From: Epiperipatus broadwayi
Taxonomy: Eukaryota > Onychophora > Udeonychophora > Euonychophora > Peripatidae
Length of the DNA stretch: 64,000 nucleotides
Reading direction: 5' to 3'
Assembly (NCBI GenBank): GCA_028023455.1
Contig: JAQFVV010006215.1
Coordinates: 11,027,024-11,091,023, forward strand
Positions 48,032-61,030 of this stretch are shown one piece after another (position 1 is the stretch's first letter; every line of letters begins with the position of its first letter). The translations under genes and the position numbers were made by a program. The notes beneath the pieces were generated by a model. It ran no database searches and was not told the DNA's origin. It saw only the letters and a list, made by a program, of their open reading frames with translations.

Positions 48032-50456
48032 TACCTTAAAAATGTTGATGAAAAATTTTACAAAATATTTAAATATTCTTTAAAATATTAATCTTGTTAG
48101 AATAAATAAAAAATATTTAAAGTGTAATCTTTCCTACCCTAACACTAAAAAAACTTAATACTACAATTAGTATGTAAAATGATAATAAAATTATAGTTAC
48201 TAAACGCCAACTTTTTCTTCTCTTCATAAAGTTCAATTTTAAGAAAAGTTTCTTCATTCCAATATTTCCATAAAAGTTCCCCTGGCACTGTTGCTAAGCA
48301 ACCACTACTATCTGAAAGTTTTAAATAGAGCTTTTTTTTTCCTCCCAGCATGTGACTGTTCACAAACAAAAATAATAATAATGTTAACTTTTTAAATCCA
48401 AAAATATTTGAAAATTGGCTATTCATCATGTTCTGAAAGTCCATAAAACACAGTCTATTGTCTGTAGCTTTCCAGGATAATAGTTATTAAGGTAATATCA
48501 CTTGGAAAAGATTTTATAAATAATCTCCAGTGTTTTTTCCCATTTACTTGGATCCTATAGGTTTTAGATGCATTATTTTCATCTATTATAAGTCCATATG
48601 TATGTTTATGGAAAATTTGCATTTTTTTATATCCCATTCAAAACATTATTTTATAGTAATGCAGGTATACAGTCATTTATAAAGGTATATTTCTCCAGCC
48701 AGAATAATATATTTTTAACTATCCATCTTATTTCTTTTTTTCTGACGATTAATTTAAAAAAAAAAACAGTTTTATATTTTACCAATAATTTATGGTATCT
48801 TTTAACAACAATTTGTCATAATAATAATATCCATAATAATATCGGTTTTTATTTTTAATCATTTTTTTTTTACAAGAGAGATTTATAATAACTTTCAAGT
48901 CAATATTTTAAAAGATTCACTGCAACTTTTGTTTAAACAAAACTACACAATACTAATATAAGCATTTTATTTTATTTTAATATAATTCATTTTTAAGAAA
49001 TATTATTTTTTTAAGTTTTTAGATAATTCTTTGTCATCCAAATAAAGACTTTAAGATTTTTAAAATTAAATGCATAAATATGCCAGTCCTTTGAAAAATA
49101 TTTCTACACAACACTCTTGCAAATATCCAAAGTATTAAAAATAAATATTTATACAAATTCTTCCATAATACATTTAAAAGTATACTTTCCTTTGTCAGCT
49201 GTACTTTTGTCATTAATTCTTTTAAGCACATTATCTCTGGTATTAAATCCATAGTTTTACCATAAAGTTGGTTTAAGTTTCAATAAAAATAACTAGTAGA
49301 GAATTTATTAATTTAGGGATGCATTATTACTTTGACTTAATAAATTGATAATCCTTCAAAACTTTTCTTTAAAATAATATTAAGAAGTAGACTAAATAAT
49401 ATTCCAATGTTGATATATGTTGATATGATAATAATATTGATAATAAGTTAATAAGAAGTGAGTAAGTAAGTGTCCAAAAATGAGAGCATCTACTTTTATA
49501 CCAGATCTAACCTACCATCTGATTGGTTATTTAATCTTCAACTTATGATCTAATTTACATATTTGTCAAGTTTAGGTTATTAAATTTTAGAAATAAAATT
49601 TACAACTCATAATAAAATATTAAATATTATTACAATATTCAATTCTAGAAATAATTTACAATTCTATCCAAACTAAACACTTTAAAATAACATTTTTTTA
49701 AATAATACTTTATCAATTTATCCAATATTTAATTTTAGTGTATCTATTTTTAAAATGTAACTTTACTAACTATACTTATTTTAAAGCTAACTAATTAAAT
49801 AATTTTCCTAATATTTATTTTTATGATACATAAATGTTTCAATTTTAAAACAATTCTGAAAGTAATTGTGAAAGTTTCCTTAGAAATCCTGCAACCACAA
49901 AGTATGTGTATTTTCTGGTCATGTGACTTAAAAACCACACAATATGTAGCAATTTTTCATATTCACTGTCTAAAAACAATTATGTTAAACATTTAATTAC
50001 AAAATATTATATTATAAAAAATAATAAAATATAATAATACAATTTGGAATAATAAATTTTAAAATTATTTAAATAGTATTAAATCTAATTTTTATTTAAA
50101 ATACATTAGCTTATTTAATTTTAAGTCATTATTTTAAAACTTTTAGCACTTTGTTTAATAAAACTTTTACTATATTATTTCACTAGGGACAGTTTTCCCA
50201 ACCATACAAAAATCATAATATTTAGCTTTTACTTCATAATTTTAGCATTTAAACATGGCTTTTACTCATTTATAACTCAACTTTACTTTAACAAAGTTTT
50301 AAAAATTTTATCAACATTATATAGCATTTTTACTATTTAAGTTTTCACTTAATTTAAAATTTTTCAAAAATTGACTTAGTAAATCTATTTGGATCTAGTA
50401 AAAAGGGTACAATATATATACCAGATGCATCTGGCCTTGTAACAGGTCATGTTTTT
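48032..50456. other. A/T-rich intergenic DNA, nothing recognised
   Basis: Minus frames at 48145-48444 and 48455-48637 lack motifs and splice context. I see no repeat pair. Confidence 0.5.
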
Positions 50457-50965
50457 TTAATTGATTGCTTTAACAATTTTTTTAAGATTTAATGTAAATT
50501 AAACAAAAAGATTTTAAATGTGAGAAACACTAGTCTGAAAGACCATTGTTATGGTGGAATACAAAAACTCTCAGCTTTCAGCCTTAACTATTGACAAGTT
50601 GGTTGCTTTAACAATTTTTTTTAAGATTTATTGTAAAATAAACAAAACATTTTAATATTATATAAATAAAATTTCTGAATTTTAATAAAGCTAAATTAAA
50701 ATTTACTTTTTTAAATATATCTTTGTATTTGATGGTGCAAATATAAACTTATTGGAGCATCCTCTGAATAAAAAATTTAATTTCTTTTTTCAATACTGTC
50801 ATGACTAATCATAATAGTTTTTATTAGTTTTATTAATAGTTACTATTTATTAATGTCCAAATATGAAAATGTCAGTCATTTTTGTAATATTTTTAGTAAA
50901 TATAATATTCATAATTTTTTTTAATTGGTTGCTTTAAAAAAATGTTAAGATTTAATGTAAATATG
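50457..50965 (+). repeat. Three degenerate direct repeats
   Basis: 'ttg.ttgctttaacaatttttttaagattta.tgtaaa' occurs at about 50461, 50600 and 50926, each with an A/T-rich tail. The first two also share 'aacaaa...attttaa'. Confidence 0.75.
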
Positions 50966-51691
50966 TTTTTTTATTAAACATTGCTAATTATGTTGTTCAT
51001 CTGTACTATATTAAGGGATTGACAAACCACAAAAGTACTTAGTGCCTTAATGCTGAATTATGAATCAGCATTTATGTCTGTTTCTGCCATTGCCTGGAAA
51101 CTTTATTGTGAAATATATACTACATCTTTGTAATTAAAAGTATTCATACTGATTTTTTTCCCAGCATTTTTTATTTAATAGTGGAATTACTTTCTTTGCA
51201 TAAATGTAGTGGTTGTGAATTTGACATGTCACATTGAACAAACATTCATACATTTATCAATCAAACAACAGAGAAAATATGAAATTTTTACATTAGATAT
51301 GTATAGAAAGAGAGAGAAAATTAAGAGAGAAAACACCATCTTTTAGCAAGATATACTCAAGCATTTTCTGTATTATATTTTTAATGTGAAAAAACATGAT
51401 TGAATTTAATTAAATTGTGAATAAAAAATACTAATTAATTAAATTAACAATTTTCTGCCTTTTATTATTGAAATAACAGAAAAAATTGCATTAAATAAAT
51501 TAAAATAGTTATAAAAAAATTTTGATATAATTTTTTGCTTATATTAACCCATTATTTTATCAGTTTTTTTAAATGAGAAGCTTAGAAATATTTTGTTTGC
51601 TATCACAGCTACTTGTGGATCTCTTTTTTCATCTTTGGTAAAACATTTGTGATCAAAATGTTTTTTCCCTGCTAAGCATATAATATTATTT

Positions 51692-52190
51692 AAGTACAAG
51701 AGGGGACCCAAAAATAATCAACATTTTGTAATAAAAAATTGTATATTTATTTTTAAGTGTTGCAAATTGAATCACTTTAAAAAGTATAGTCTATTTAATG
51801 CAATGCACTGGTCTAAACCTGTTTGTCACTTTTTTAACTCTTGCAAAGTGATGTGCTTTAATTCCTCTATCATACCCCCATTTCTAAGTCCACAAAAAAA
51901 AAATTGAGACATGTTTTTATTCAAAAGCTTAAAAAAATTGCACAAAGTGAGATCAAGCAACTATGGCTGATATATAAGCTGGATCATGTAGAATTTAATT
52001 AAATAGTGTTTTACACTCAAGACTTTGAGAGATGCTAATTTGTTGGGATGGAGTTTGCATTGATTTTTTTTCTGCCACAAAATGGGATATTTATATTTTA
52101 CCATATCATGTAAATGTTTCAGAACTTGCAGATAAGATGCCTGACTCTTACAAACTAAATTTGAGAGAAAATTGCTTTGCATCAAAAAAA
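51692..52190 (-). pseudogene. Tc1/mariner-type transposase remnant (minus)
   Basis: Read on the minus strand: SYLQVLKHLHDMVKYK (linker seen in mariner transposases as 'YL-x-VL-x-RLRD-x-V'), then KLHPNKLASLKVLSVKHYLIKF (the 'HHDNAPSH...V...L' catalytic region in which the second Asp is lost). Then LLDLTLCNFFKLL, equivalent to the 'YSPDLAPCDFFLF' block with the last Asp changed to Asn. It ends LIIFGSPL, a common mariner C-terminus. A frameshift or stop lies near 51960 and another stop near 51800. The loss of catalytic residues makes it inactive. N-terminal DNA-binding region not found. Confidence 0.85.
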
Positions 52191-52500
52191 TAATAATAAT
52201 AAATCAGCCTTGTTTTCACTTTTGACTTCAGGACTTGGTAAATTTAAGACTTCAATTCATCCATTCTTAAACTTGTGTTTTTATAAAATAAGCTTGCTTA
52301 TAATGTTTGAAACATCACATTTTTTGAACATTTCAATCATTATAATAAAAAAATTGACAAATATGTGAAACACAGTTTTAAAAATATTGTGCTACATGGC
52401 ATCATGATTTTACATGTTGATGTTATTTGGCAGATTGATGCAGGATTCTTGCAAAAGTAACAGCAGGAGCATATACTACAATAGGCATGTAAACCAAAGA

Positions 52501-52630
52501 TTAATTCTGGTTATTTTTGAGTTTCCGCTTCATATGTTCAAAATGTTCCATTTCTGATTTTTCTCTTTGCTTTTCGTGGTATAAAAAATCGACATTGTCC
52601 TGTAAGGGCAGTTTGCTTATGTCAGAAGAC
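52501..52630 (-). CDS. Candidate terminal exon of an unidentified minus-strand gene
   Basis: Minus strand: a good acceptor, ttttttcag, ends at 52631. The next 130 bases are G+one base to complete a codon, then 42 codons ending in TAA (52503-52501). The peptide includes SDISKLPLQDNVDFLY and EKQREKSEMEHFEHMKRKLK. It is highly charged, amphipathic and lysine/glutamate rich, probably a helix or coiled coil near a C-terminus. Its codon use and composition are unlike the surrounding A/T-rich DNA. I do not recognise the protein. Upstream exons would lie at higher coordinates; none is clear in this window. It lies 310 bp upstream of the mariner remnant on the same strand, but no mariner motif is visible in it. 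Confidence 0.5.
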
Positions 52631-52918
52631 CTGAAAAAGTTTTTTTAATATATCCTGAAGGTATACAGCATAATACAAAATTCATGTTTCCATCATGCTT
52701 TTACAAATAAACAGTATACACTGGGAACAACTTTCTTTGCTGAAATGTTTTCATTATATTGAAGTACACTTTGATTCAATTTGATAATTAGATATCTAAG
52801 ATTCATCCTTAGTAATAATTCTGTTTAGCATATATTTTCTTTTATCTGCATATTGAAAGAGCCAGTCCCAATGATCCATTTTAACTACTAAACCAACTAT
52901 TAAACAAAGAAACCAAAT

Positions 52919-53207
52919 CATTATGTCACATGACCTAATTTAACAAGTATAGAGCTTGCAAATAAGCTCTTAACAAACTGTGCAAAATATCCCCAGACAG
53001 GTATCTGCTACTGGCTTCTTCAGTAATATGCTAGGATTTTCAAGCATTAGATTAAAATCTCAGATTTTCTACTTAATAGGCTTGTCCTGGTATTTTTAAT
53101 CTAATGCATGAATATCCTAGCACCTCACTGAGGAATCCAGTATCAGAAACCAGTGTGGGATTGCGGATATTCTGCACAGCTTGTTAAGAGCTTATTTGAG
53201 AACATGT
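52919..53207. mobile_element. Foldback MITE copy 2
   Basis: Starts with 'atgtcacatgacctaattt' and then the GCAAATAAGCTCTTAACAA block. Its complement, 'cttgttaagagcttattt', lies at about 53181. The centre 'cagattttctacttaatagg' is shared with copy 3. Arms match with about 20% divergence. Confidence 0.85.
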
Positions 53208-54348
53208 GCATTCAAGTTTATGAGATTGATTGTACTCAATTTGGAGAGCTCTATTTAATTGTGATACACATAGAAAATCTGTATTTCTCTTACAACTATT
53301 TCACACTCAAAATTTATTTATTGATTCTCTTAATATTTTTATTTTTTTTAATAATGAGTTTTGTAGTTTCTATTTAATATATCATCTATGTTTCCAATTG
53401 TTTTTTAATTCTACTTATAAATCTTTTCTAAAAAATAAGATTACAGTGGAGCCACAATATAAATTATATTTTGTTTTAACCCCTCCCCCATACAAATTAT
53501 ATATGATGTTTAATTAAAGTGACCATAAATATTTGGATTCAAAATAGGATATATTTGAATCCAAAGTGGCACATTTTTAAAATGCATTTTTATAACATGA
53601 AAACAGGCACAATAGTTGTTTATTAATATGTTTTACATAAAATAAACTAAAAATGCTAATGACAATGATATATCAAAAAGAAGCAAAAAACTTTTATAAT
53701 GTAATAAGTACTTAACAAATAAAAAATGAAAACAATTTTTGATATTTTTTCCATTGACAAACTTGTTTTAATTAGTCTTTTTGACTCCTAAAAAAATTAC
53801 AAATTTCAATGTTAATTTTTGTTCTACCATTGATCTTAAGATTTCTCCCAATATTATTGCACTTTACATCACTATCAAAAATGGTTTTTTTAATGAAAGA
53901 ATATTTAGGAGATTTTTTTTATGTGCACTTTTTCTTCAGCATTACTTAATTAGATTTATATTAATAAATTATTAACTTATTTGATGTTTATTAAAATGTA
54001 AAATACTATTGCATTACTCTACTGTATTGTGCTAGTTGTGCATTGATTGGTTGTCAAGACAACTTTATGCTTTGTAAAGCAGTTTATAGAGGACAACATG
54101 TCATATCATCTGTTACAAACATTTTGAAAGTTTATTGCTTGTTAAAAAATGGGATTTATCTCAAAGTTATTTATTGGAACAATGGGACACACTACTTTAA
54201 AACAGAACTGCCCTATTCAAAATGGGATGTTTGGTTATTTTGTGCATAATAACTAATGCTTTGTTAAATGTTTTTATTACAATGCAATAAGAATTGTTTA
54301 TAGTACTGTAAATGGACAGTATAATAGTTTTCAACATGCGTATGTAAA

Positions 54349-54382
<34 letters not shown>

Positions 54383-54617
54383 TGCATTTATAAATATATA
54401 TATATATATATTTGTGTATAGTATGCATTTATAAATTAAGATTATAATGTAAACAAAATTTTTAAAAATAATAATATTGTGATTATTAATAAATTGAGAA
54501 AGCACAACTGAATCTTAATTTAAGTATTTGCATATATTTGACCCGGTTAAAATGAGAGAGAAGAAAAAAAAGAAAAGAAAAATAACAGCTTTAGTTAGAA
54601 TAACCCAAGATATTTCT
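53208..54617. other. A/T-rich DNA with TA repeats, nothing recognised
   Basis: TA runs at 54352-54379 and 54396-54411, with 'gtatgcatttataaat' repeated after each. No gene seen. Confidence 0.5.
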
Positions 54618-55034
54618 GATTCTCTCTTACTAAAATTAAGCACTCAAGGTGCATGTACTAAGGTTTTAGCCTTATATAAATATTATGTGCTGACATCGCA
54701 CTTAATAAGAATTAATATTTACAACTTTAAATTGATTCAAAATATTTCTAAATTTAATATCTGAATATTGACTCTTGTAAATCGAAAGATTTCACAAATG
54801 TTAATGTTTAATAGAAATAGTGGACTTAATCAGTGAAGAATTTATTAGCTTCATGCTCCCAAATCAAAATGCTTTAGATTTGCCTATATAATTAAGAAAA
54901 ATAGTTAGAGATAAGAGAGTCCCTCTTATCTTTATAAAGTTGAATCTCGCATTATGATTTGTAAAGGTCTCTCTTATTAAAATTAAGCACTCAACGTGCA
55001 TGTACTAAGATTTTAGCCTTATATAAATATTAAG
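54618..55034 (+). repeat. 70 bp direct repeat, 349 bp apart
   Basis: 'ctctcttactaaaattaagcactcaaggtgcatgtactaagg' at 54622 recurs at 54971 with a few changes, continuing through 'ttttagccttatataaatatta'. No TE motif. Confidence 0.85.
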
Positions 55035-55185
55035 TATACACTTGATAGAAATCATGGCTATGAAACATTGTATATTCTCCACTATGAGAGCATTAATTTA
55101 AATAAAACAGTAAATTAACACTAAATCAGATATATGTGTGTATGTGAGAGCAGGGAGAGAAAATAAAAAGGAAGAAATAATACTT

Positions 55186-55396
55186 TTTCTGTTTCTAAAA
55201 TATTTAAGTTAAAATAATGTTTATTTTTTTCAATTAGCATATAAATTTATTCAATTTCTTCTAATGATTATTGAATTTAAAAGCAGAAGAGTAGAATTCA
55301 ATTTGATTTAGTCTTAAAGCAAAGAAAAGGTTTTATTTGTTTCTAAAATATTTAAATTAAAACTACATTTATTTTTTCTATTAGCATTTAAATTTT
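55186..55396 (+). repeat. ~62 bp direct repeat, ~147 bp apart
   Basis: 'tgtttctaaaatatttaa.ttaaaa.ta' through 'ttagcat.taaattt' at 55189 and again at 55337. Confidence 0.8.
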
Positions 55397-56347
55397 GTTT
55401 GTTTCTGCATTAAAAGTTTTTTTTATTATGTAATAATAGCTAGATTAAGCCTTTCATGGTCAAAATGGATTAAGATTAAGGTATATATAAAAATTTTCTA
55501 AAAAGTAAATATTAAACTAAAAAAAAGAGAGATGCTTGGAGAAATAAATTCTTTAGGAGAGGGGTGATAATTGAATAGAAGTTAGAAACCTTTCCTAATA
55601 TGGACAGTTAATGTATCGTTAATAATAAAATTTAAAATTCCACTGAAGATCTTTTATATTTCAGAGATATGGTTAAATGAAAATTGTGTATTAAATAGTC
55701 TTTAAAATGTGGTATTAAGCTTGTGAATATTATTAGCTGCTAGAAGCTCTATAGATAAAACCACTGAGATTATTATGTAAAGAAGTCTTGGTTAGAACAA
55801 TGGATCTTTTCTAGTTGGTATTTATCTGATCACAGTGTTAACAATTCCAGCAGTAGAAATCAAACTCCTATTCTTTTGAAAATACATGACCATACTATTA
55901 CATTTTGTAAATCTGTAATCCATCATTGGAATAAATATTCGATATGGTATCTAAAAGGTAAAGTTTATTTCTGATATGTTCTGGTTTTCCAACTCAATAG
56001 TTATAGGATTTTAAGCTATGCCAAAAGAAAAAACTGTTTTAAATTCCAAAAGAAAATCCAGCATACTAACCTCAATTTATTCCCTATGTTTCTCCATCAA
56101 GGAAGGAAATTGGGGATTCATGATATAAAATGAAATAACAATGAAGCTACACTCAATCTCACCAGCCCATAGCTCTGTTGAACCTAGAACTCTGTTACCA
56201 TACATAAGTTGTTTGACTTATTTGAATGTTTAACTATAAATTTTCTGCCTTGGTTTACAAATATAAGCATTATTTTGTGATGTTGTACCATTGATATCTT
56301 GGACAATGCATTTAATATGTTTTATTCAGTTTTGTGTTATTCTCTTT

Positions 56348-56350
<3 letters not shown>
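55397..56350. other. Less A/T-rich stretch, possible eroded retroelement
   Basis: Near 55800 a plus frame reads IFSSWYLSDHSVNNSSS, which superficially resembles the 'SDH' block of LINE endonucleases. The evidence is too thin to call, and otherwise no feature is recognised. Confidence 0.3.
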
Positions 56351-56425
<75 letters not shown>

Positions 56426-56436
56426 TATATACACAC
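56351..56436. repeat. Compound (CT)n(AT)n microsatellite
   Basis: About 14 CT, then about 26 AT with a TG interruption near 56407. Confidence 0.95.
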
Positions 56437-56454
56437 GTATGAATGTTTTCATGG

Positions 56455-57015
56455 GTTACAGATATAAAAGATAAATTTTGTAGGTACATTATAATTAGAT
56501 AAACGTTTTGACTTGATCACACAAGTTCTCAACTGGGAAATAAATACTATATAATTATAGTGGCACTGTAAATGGTGTTCACAATAATTGTTGAAGTCTC
56601 ACAGTTAGAAAAAAACAAGTGTCTAAATTGAACAAATTAAAAATAAATAAATAAACAACAAATAATAAAATTTAAAATCTTCAGAGTAATTTATTTTTAT
56701 ATGAGCAAGTTAAAATATGTCATGTTTTTTGATACAATTTGGTCTTCTTAGTATCTCAGTAGCTTCTCTGATCTCACATTGATGTAGGTTTTCACATCTG
56801 GATAGAATCCTGTCATTGCCTTAGCATGTTCATTTATTCTAGCACTGATGCAATGATTGCTTATACCCACATAAGAAGACATGAATGCCACATGAAATCT
56901 CATAAACTTCTTGAATCTTTAGGCTTGGTTAAAAAATTACGAATTTTTTGGTAAAACGTGTATGCTTTCTTTATGTTGTTGCATTTTAGAATACATCTAA
57001 TACTGTCAGTGATCT
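56455..57015 (-). pseudogene. Penelope-like element 3' end (minus copy)
   Basis: The minus strand matches the plus copy at 57540-58215, covering the GIY-YIG part and 3' UTR. It includes a YVG-type motif, 'HCISARINEHAKAM' and a stop at 56712-56710. Internal deletion (the 'SALSIHAKDSG' section is missing) and frameshifts show decay. Its 3' UTR arm (about 56460-56590) pairs with 58045-58215 of the plus copy. Confidence 0.78.
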
Positions 57016-57196
57016 TTTTTTATTTTATAAGGCATACAAGCCCTAATAGTTGTTTTTCTTTTTTTGTTTTTCATTTTTGTATTTTTAGCTTCAAATAAGT
57101 CTCGATTTATAATAACCATTTTTTAACAATACATTACATGATGTATTTCTTCTTATAGTTGCAATGTACCTGAAAGGTTAATTGCTCAGGTAAATC

Positions 57197-58215
57197 ATGT
57201 TCTGGCTACAAAAAAAGTCTGAACAGAAAAATGATGATGAGAAGAAAATTGGAAATACTGATAATGATGAGAAGAAAATTGGAGGTACCTGTCAGTACCT
57301 CTATTTTTTTTCTCATTATTATCTAACTAAAATATTTTCTGTAGGCAAAATACTATTTACCCGACCAATTAATATTTCAGATAAATCGTATCTAGAAGAA
57401 ATACATCATATAAATAATGTATTTTTAGCAGATGGTTATAATAAAAAGGTTATAAATTGAGCCTTATTTCAAGCTAAAAATACAAAAATGAAAACAAAAA
57501 GAAAAAACAATTATTAGAGTTTGTATGCTTTATACAAAGTGAACCACAGACAGAATCAGACATATTCTAAAAGCTACAACTAAAATGCAGCATATGCTCC
57601 TTATCAAAAAATTAGTAACTTTTTAACCAAATCTGAAGATTCAATCTCTCTTGAGGGAGTTTATGATATTTCATATGGCATTTGCAAGACTTCTTATATG
57701 GGTATGAACAATGATCATATCAGTACTAGAACAGATGAACGTGCTAATGCAGTGAAACAACATTCTTCATCATCAGCACTCTCAATTCATGCTAAGGATT
57801 CAGGTTGCAATATTGATTTTTCTAAGGCCACAATTTTATCCAGATGTAAAAACCTATACCAATGTAAGATCAGAAAAGTTACTGAGATACTAAAAAGATC
57901 AAATTGTATCAAGAAATCCGATGACATAATTTAAATTTCCTCATATTTCAAAAAAAAAAATTTTGAAAAACAAATTACTCTGAATATTCTGAATTTTTTT
58001 TAATTGTTTTTTTTTTTTAATTTCTTCAATTTTATATACCTGTTTTTTCTAGTTATGGAACTTTAATAATTATTGGGAACACTGCTTACAGTACCTCTAC
58101 AGAGATCTTTATAGACAATGTTTACAGCACCTCTACAATTATATAGTATTCATTTTTCAGTTGAGAGCTTGGGTGATCAAGTCAAAACATTTATCTAATT
58201 AAAATTTTACATGGA
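57197..58215 (+). pseudogene. Penelope-like element 3' end: RT linker, GIY-YIG endonuclease and 3' UTR
   Basis: 57197-57460 ends with SYLEEIHHINNVFLADGY, the linker between RT and endonuclease in Penelope-like polyproteins ('...I...F...NGY'). After broken frames, 57620-57934 gives EGVYDISYG...SYMGMNNDHISTRTDE. This is a GIY-YIG nuclease core (GIY as GVY, YIG as YMG, with the downstream Arg and Glu present), followed by SALSIHAKDSGCNIDF and a stop at 57932-57934. The 3' UTR continues to about 58215. Stops at 57458, 57514 and others separate the pieces. Such enzymes nick DNA to prime reverse transcription. The RT palm is absent here, so the copy is dead. Confidence 0.82.
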
Positions 58216-60637
58216 TGAAACTGCAGAATGTCTTTTTATGGTAGATATAATTATCTTTATCATCACTGTGCATATTTGAATAGTTAATACTATATTTCCT
58301 ATTGGAACCACATATTTAAATTCTTGCTGATCAGAAATGGTGATATGTTTTGCAACAGTTTAAGATATTTCTAGCTTTGATTAACTAGCATATTTTTGTA
58401 CCTAGTGAAAATTTAAGATACCTTTATGAATAATATCTGGAATGTTGCAGCACATCTCAACAATTGTGTTTATAAAAATAAATGAGCATTTATAAAACTT
58501 AGTTTATTATAAATATGAAAGATGTTAATGTATTTTGTAAAGAGATTGATTAATATAGTATGTAACCATTGTCCAATACAACTGGCTGTGGGAAAAAAAA
58601 GAAAAATTAGGGTAAAATAGTAAGCTGTTCTAATTTCAGTAAAAGAGTTTATAGTAATGTAAGAAATCATAAATGTTCAGAGAAGTTATTTTAGATCAAT
58701 TATTAAACTTCTTAGATCACTTTCAATCATAAAGTGGCAAATAAGAAGTTATCTACAGCTCCCATAATGACACATCTTAGAATATTGCAAATTCTAATTT
58801 GGGGTCCATGAAGTGTGATTAATTTTATGTTTAATGATCACTTGATAAATAAAAACCTACCTAGATGTTTTATTCTAATAATTAAAATATTTCTGTATTT
58901 GCAATGACAATTTATGCATGTTTTACATAACTTTGATTAGCTCATGTTTTTATTGTGATATGTAATCATTAATCTGATAGGCAATTGAACATGTTTTTAT
59001 GCTTAATTATTATATTTCAATGAGTGTTAATCAGTTACACATGAGTATCAGTTGTCACAATAGAAATTTTTTTGCTACCAGACATGTATGTTTACTTGTA
59101 TGACTACATAAATAATAACACACTATTATTTTATTATGTCAGGAGTCACATATGACCATTAGATAGTTTTTGTTATATTACTAGAGTCCCATTCAGTAAC
59201 TTGATGGGAATTTTTTTTATGTGTAGATTGTTCCACATAGTGAGATATTTTAAATCCTTTGCAAATTGTCTAGTTATATTTATTTTGGGAGATGAAGCTG
59301 ATCAATCCTATTGCATGTCTAATCTTGGGCAGATTCAGAATCTCTTCTATTACAGCATTTCTAGGTGGAAATAAATCTATCCATCCAGGGATAATTGGAG
59401 TGTATAGAAGTGATAAAAATCCCTATGATTACACTGTATTTACATGTGTCTGTCATAAAATTGTATTCCTTTGGAAATTGTATAATAATAGAAGTCTGAA
59501 TTATACATGAGAAACTACTAACTCAATATGAATTGATAATTTTATACTTGAATCCTGATTAAGTGAATAATAAATTTCATACTTTAATTTCTTTGTGACT
59601 TATTTACCTTAATTATAATAAATTTCATTTGTGCCATATATCCCAAAGTATTAATTTCTTTATTTAATAGATATTCTATAAGAATGTTCTGTTTGTATTG
59701 ATTTGTTAATTAACTTACAGTCTTATGCATCTCCATAAGCTGAAGGGAATAGAAAAAATTGTTTGTGCAGTCAAATGTGTATAGCTAACTAAAGATGTTC
59801 CTGAGCTGTGGATAAGAACATTAATTTCTTATGATATTCATTACAATCTTTATTATCTTCCTGATATTTTTTGTAAGCTTTACACTTTTGATTTTAATAA
59901 TAAATCATTATTCTATATCAGAATTCAATAAATTGAACTTGATTTGTTAGAAATATATATTTGCAAATGGAAAAAAGTTCTAAAAAATTATATTTAAAAT
60001 TTGCAAATATTGAAAAATGATATTATAAAGACAAAAGATAATTTCATCATTGAATACATGGCAGATCAAATTAACTTTAGAAAATAAATGAAATATTTTT
60101 TAATTAAAGTTTATTTTCATAATGCAAACAAAAATGTAGTCTCTAATAAATCTATAAAATTTTGCTTTAGAATATTAAAATTGTTTCCTAATTTTTAGAA
60201 TACCTCAAATTATTTTAAGACAATGATGATAGTGATGCATTAGCCATAGCCATGATTTTCTTTCTTAGTGCTGCACAAAGCTGTTTTAAAAATAAAATAT
60301 ATACATACAAATATTGTATAAAAATAATCCTGAATCTTAATAAACTTATAATATTTTTTTGTTATTCCAAAAATGTTTTCAAAATAACTTTTCAAATAGT
60401 GTGAAATTAATGACAAAAGCAAATATGTCAATAAAAAAGAAAAAAATAGTGCTTAAAACTCTTTTACTTTGCTATTTGATTTTTTTAAAATTAAAAAAAT
60501 CTATGTTTTAAAATAACACAAATTTATGAATTAAAAAAAGTGAAATATCTCAATAGATGATTCTACATATGAAAATTTAAAAAATAAAATTATAGCATTT
60601 TTTAAAGATTTCTCTGACCAAATACCTCTCGCTGATG

Positions 60638-60641
<4 letters not shown>
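58216..60641. other. A/T-rich DNA, one unexplained open segment
   Basis: 59283-59440 is open in one frame on each strand (plus: ILGRFRISSITAFLGGNKSI; minus: RNAVIEEILNLPKIRHAIG). It reads like transposon-derived coding DNA but cannot be assigned. Nothing else recognised. Confidence 0.4.
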
Positions 60642-60708
<67 letters not shown>

Positions 60709-60709
60709 A
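60642..60709. repeat. (TA)n(GA)n microsatellite abutting MITE copy 3
   Basis: About 25 TA followed by about 9 GA; the MITE's 'agctcacaaataagctc' begins within two bases of its end. Confidence 0.95.
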
Positions 60710-60710
60710 A

Positions 60711-60885
60711 GAGCTCACAAATAAGCTCTTAACCAGCTTTGCAGAATATCACCAACCCCAGACTGGTTTCTGCTACTGGTGTTCTTGGTGAGGTGCTAGG
60801 ATAGTCAAGCATTAGATTAAAAATATCAGGACAAGTCCAGCACTTTATCTAATGTATAACTATTAAGTAGAAAATCTGAAATTTT
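60711..60885. mobile_element. Foldback MITE copy 3 (left arm and centre only)
   Basis: It carries CACAAATAAGCTCTTAACCAG, 'gactggtttctgctactgg', 'aagcattagattaaaaatatcaggacaag' and the central 'ctattaagtagaaaatctga' known from copy 2 in complement. The right arm is missing; 60886-61030 is unrelated sequence. Confidence 0.78.
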
Positions 60886-61030
60886 CAGACATCCATATGT
60901 CTTCCAATTCAGCTATCTAACTTAAATAGCCATATGGGACTGAACTAAGTTCAGATATGCAATATATTAATAGCTTTACCAATATAAAATTGCCAAAGCC
61001 TTAATAGCAAAAAATAAATTTACAAAAAAA

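Noticed and set aside
55790-55920. LINE endonuclease block (YLSDHS).
   Set aside because: A three-residue motif without the surrounding endonuclease motifs; chance cannot be excluded.
59283-59440. Open segment on both strands (minus RNAVIEEILNLPKIRHAIG).
   Set aside because: Could be transposon coding DNA, but neither strand has splice sites or a recognisable family. Noted only.
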